The position numbers were made by a program, and so were the translations under genes. The notes beneath the pieces were generated by a model that saw nothing but the letters and a program-made list of their open reading frames with translations, ran no database searches and was not told the DNA's origin. Of a stretch of 64,000 nt of DNA, positions 63,619 through 64,000 are shown piece after piece (the stretch's first letter is position 1; the number at the start of each line of letters is the position of its first letter). Origin of the DNA: Paenibacillus selenitireducens (GTDB lineage Bacteria > Bacillota > Bacilli > Paenibacillales > Paenibacillaceae); assembly GCF_002021565.1 (NCBI RefSeq), contig NZ_MSZX01000003.1, positions 124,027-188,026 on the forward strand, written 5' to 3'.

Positions 63619-64000
63619 ATATACGTAAAATGCTGTTTATTGTGATTCCGTCCCTTTTTATTGTGAGTAACGCAGTCGCGTTCTTCATTTTTCAGAGCGG
63701 CATAACGGTCCAGAAAAGTTATAATGTCATGCTGGATCGGGTATTATTATACAAGCAAATTACGGGACAAACACAGGACAATCTCCGGGCGCTGAATGTT
63801 TACTTAACCGATCGAAGCGAGATCAGCCGGAACGAATTTATACATCAGCGAACTGAGCTGGATCTTCTGCGGAAAAGCCTGTCTACCCAAGACACCCTTC
63901 CATCTACAGATCTTACCGTTCGCAGCTATCGCCATATGATCGACACCTTTACCGAGCAAGAAGGGAATGTCATGCAGGCTTTAAGCCGTGCAGACTCTTT
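63615..64000 (+). CDS. Sensor histidine kinase, N-terminal part (runs off the window)
   Basis: The frame is open to the end. It starts MNIRKMLFIVIPSLFIVSNA with one membrane helix, then a helical extracellular region (VQKSYNVMLDRVLLYKQIT). The layout and overlap with a sugar-binding gene match YesM/LytS-type sensor kinases of Paenibacillus-like sugar-sensing operons. The kinase domain itself is outside the window, so the call rests on context. Confidence 0.6.
   Translation, partial: MNIRKMLFIVIPSLFIVSNAVAFFIFQSGITVQKSYNVMLDRVLLYKQITGQTQDNLRALNVYLTDRSEISRNEFIHQRTELDLLRKSLSTQDTLPSTDLTVRSYRHMIDTFTEQEGNVMQALSRADS

Noticed and set aside
1-64000. Phage, CRISPR-Cas, restriction, toxin-antitoxin or transposon modules
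   Set aside because: No repeats-spacer array, cas, integrase, transposase or restriction gene was recognised. SUKH and ankyrin proteins alone do not prove a toxin/immunity locus.

Overview
The window looks like chromosomal DNA of an aerobic, endospore-forming Firmicute, most likely Paenibacillus or a close relative. Support: an alpha/beta-type small acid-soluble spore protein, an SLH-domain surface protein, a collagen-like BclA-type protein, a ydaO-type (c-di-AMP) riboswitch ahead of a KtrB potassium transporter, an Lpl-type sugar ABC transporter, and strong AGGAGG ribosome-binding sites. No rRNA, tRNA, CRISPR array, phage module or intact insertion sequence was seen. The genus is inferred from gene content only.

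Left part (1-20.6 kb): the end of a CPBP-type membrane protease; two SRPBCC/AHSA1 genes behind a MerR-type promoter; a tightly coupled four-gene operon (pseudo-receiver/degenerate GGDEF/receiver protein, membrane HEAT-like protein, processive GT2 glycosyltransferase, large membrane-anchored glycoside-hydrolase-like protein) that looks like a surface polysaccharide machine; a candidate small RNA; mqo; a Crp-family regulator with a DUF4386 membrane protein; an ankyrin protein; a TetR/DHA2 efflux pair; a MerR/MFS pair; a spore protein; a decayed YbaK gene fused to the end of an SMI1/KNR4 gene; and a DMT-Crp-DMT operon.

Middle (20.7-41 kb): an S-layer-type protein, a collagen-like protein, a GtrB/GtrA/membrane-protein glycosylation operon, an MFS exporter with a winged-helix/TPR regulator, SelO, DbpA, and a MerR-controlled divergent locus (DUF4097 lipoprotein against small membrane protein-MerR-GAP-family protein, with an ABC exporter after it). 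Both promoters of that locus have 19-bp spacers with a matching dyad.

Right part (41-64 kb): KtrB under a c-di-AMP riboswitch; then a sugar-uptake island (LacI, two permeases, binding lipoprotein, cytoplasmic GH30 hydrolase) bounded by duplicated pieces of the riboswitch terminator and of a histidine-kinase 3' end; the intact kinase, which has two kinase cores; a TetR/DUF2306 pair; GIY-YIG and small unknown genes; two gene remnants; a TetR-controlled oligopeptide/nickel-type ABC operon with an OsmC protein; and the start of a sugar-binding protein/sensor-kinase operon that runs off the end.

Recurring themes are ligand-responsive one-component regulators next to transporters, and small gene remnants (ybaK, a Crp-gene piece, a kinase tail, a GT-like tail, an ABC permease piece), which point to repeated local duplication and deletion.
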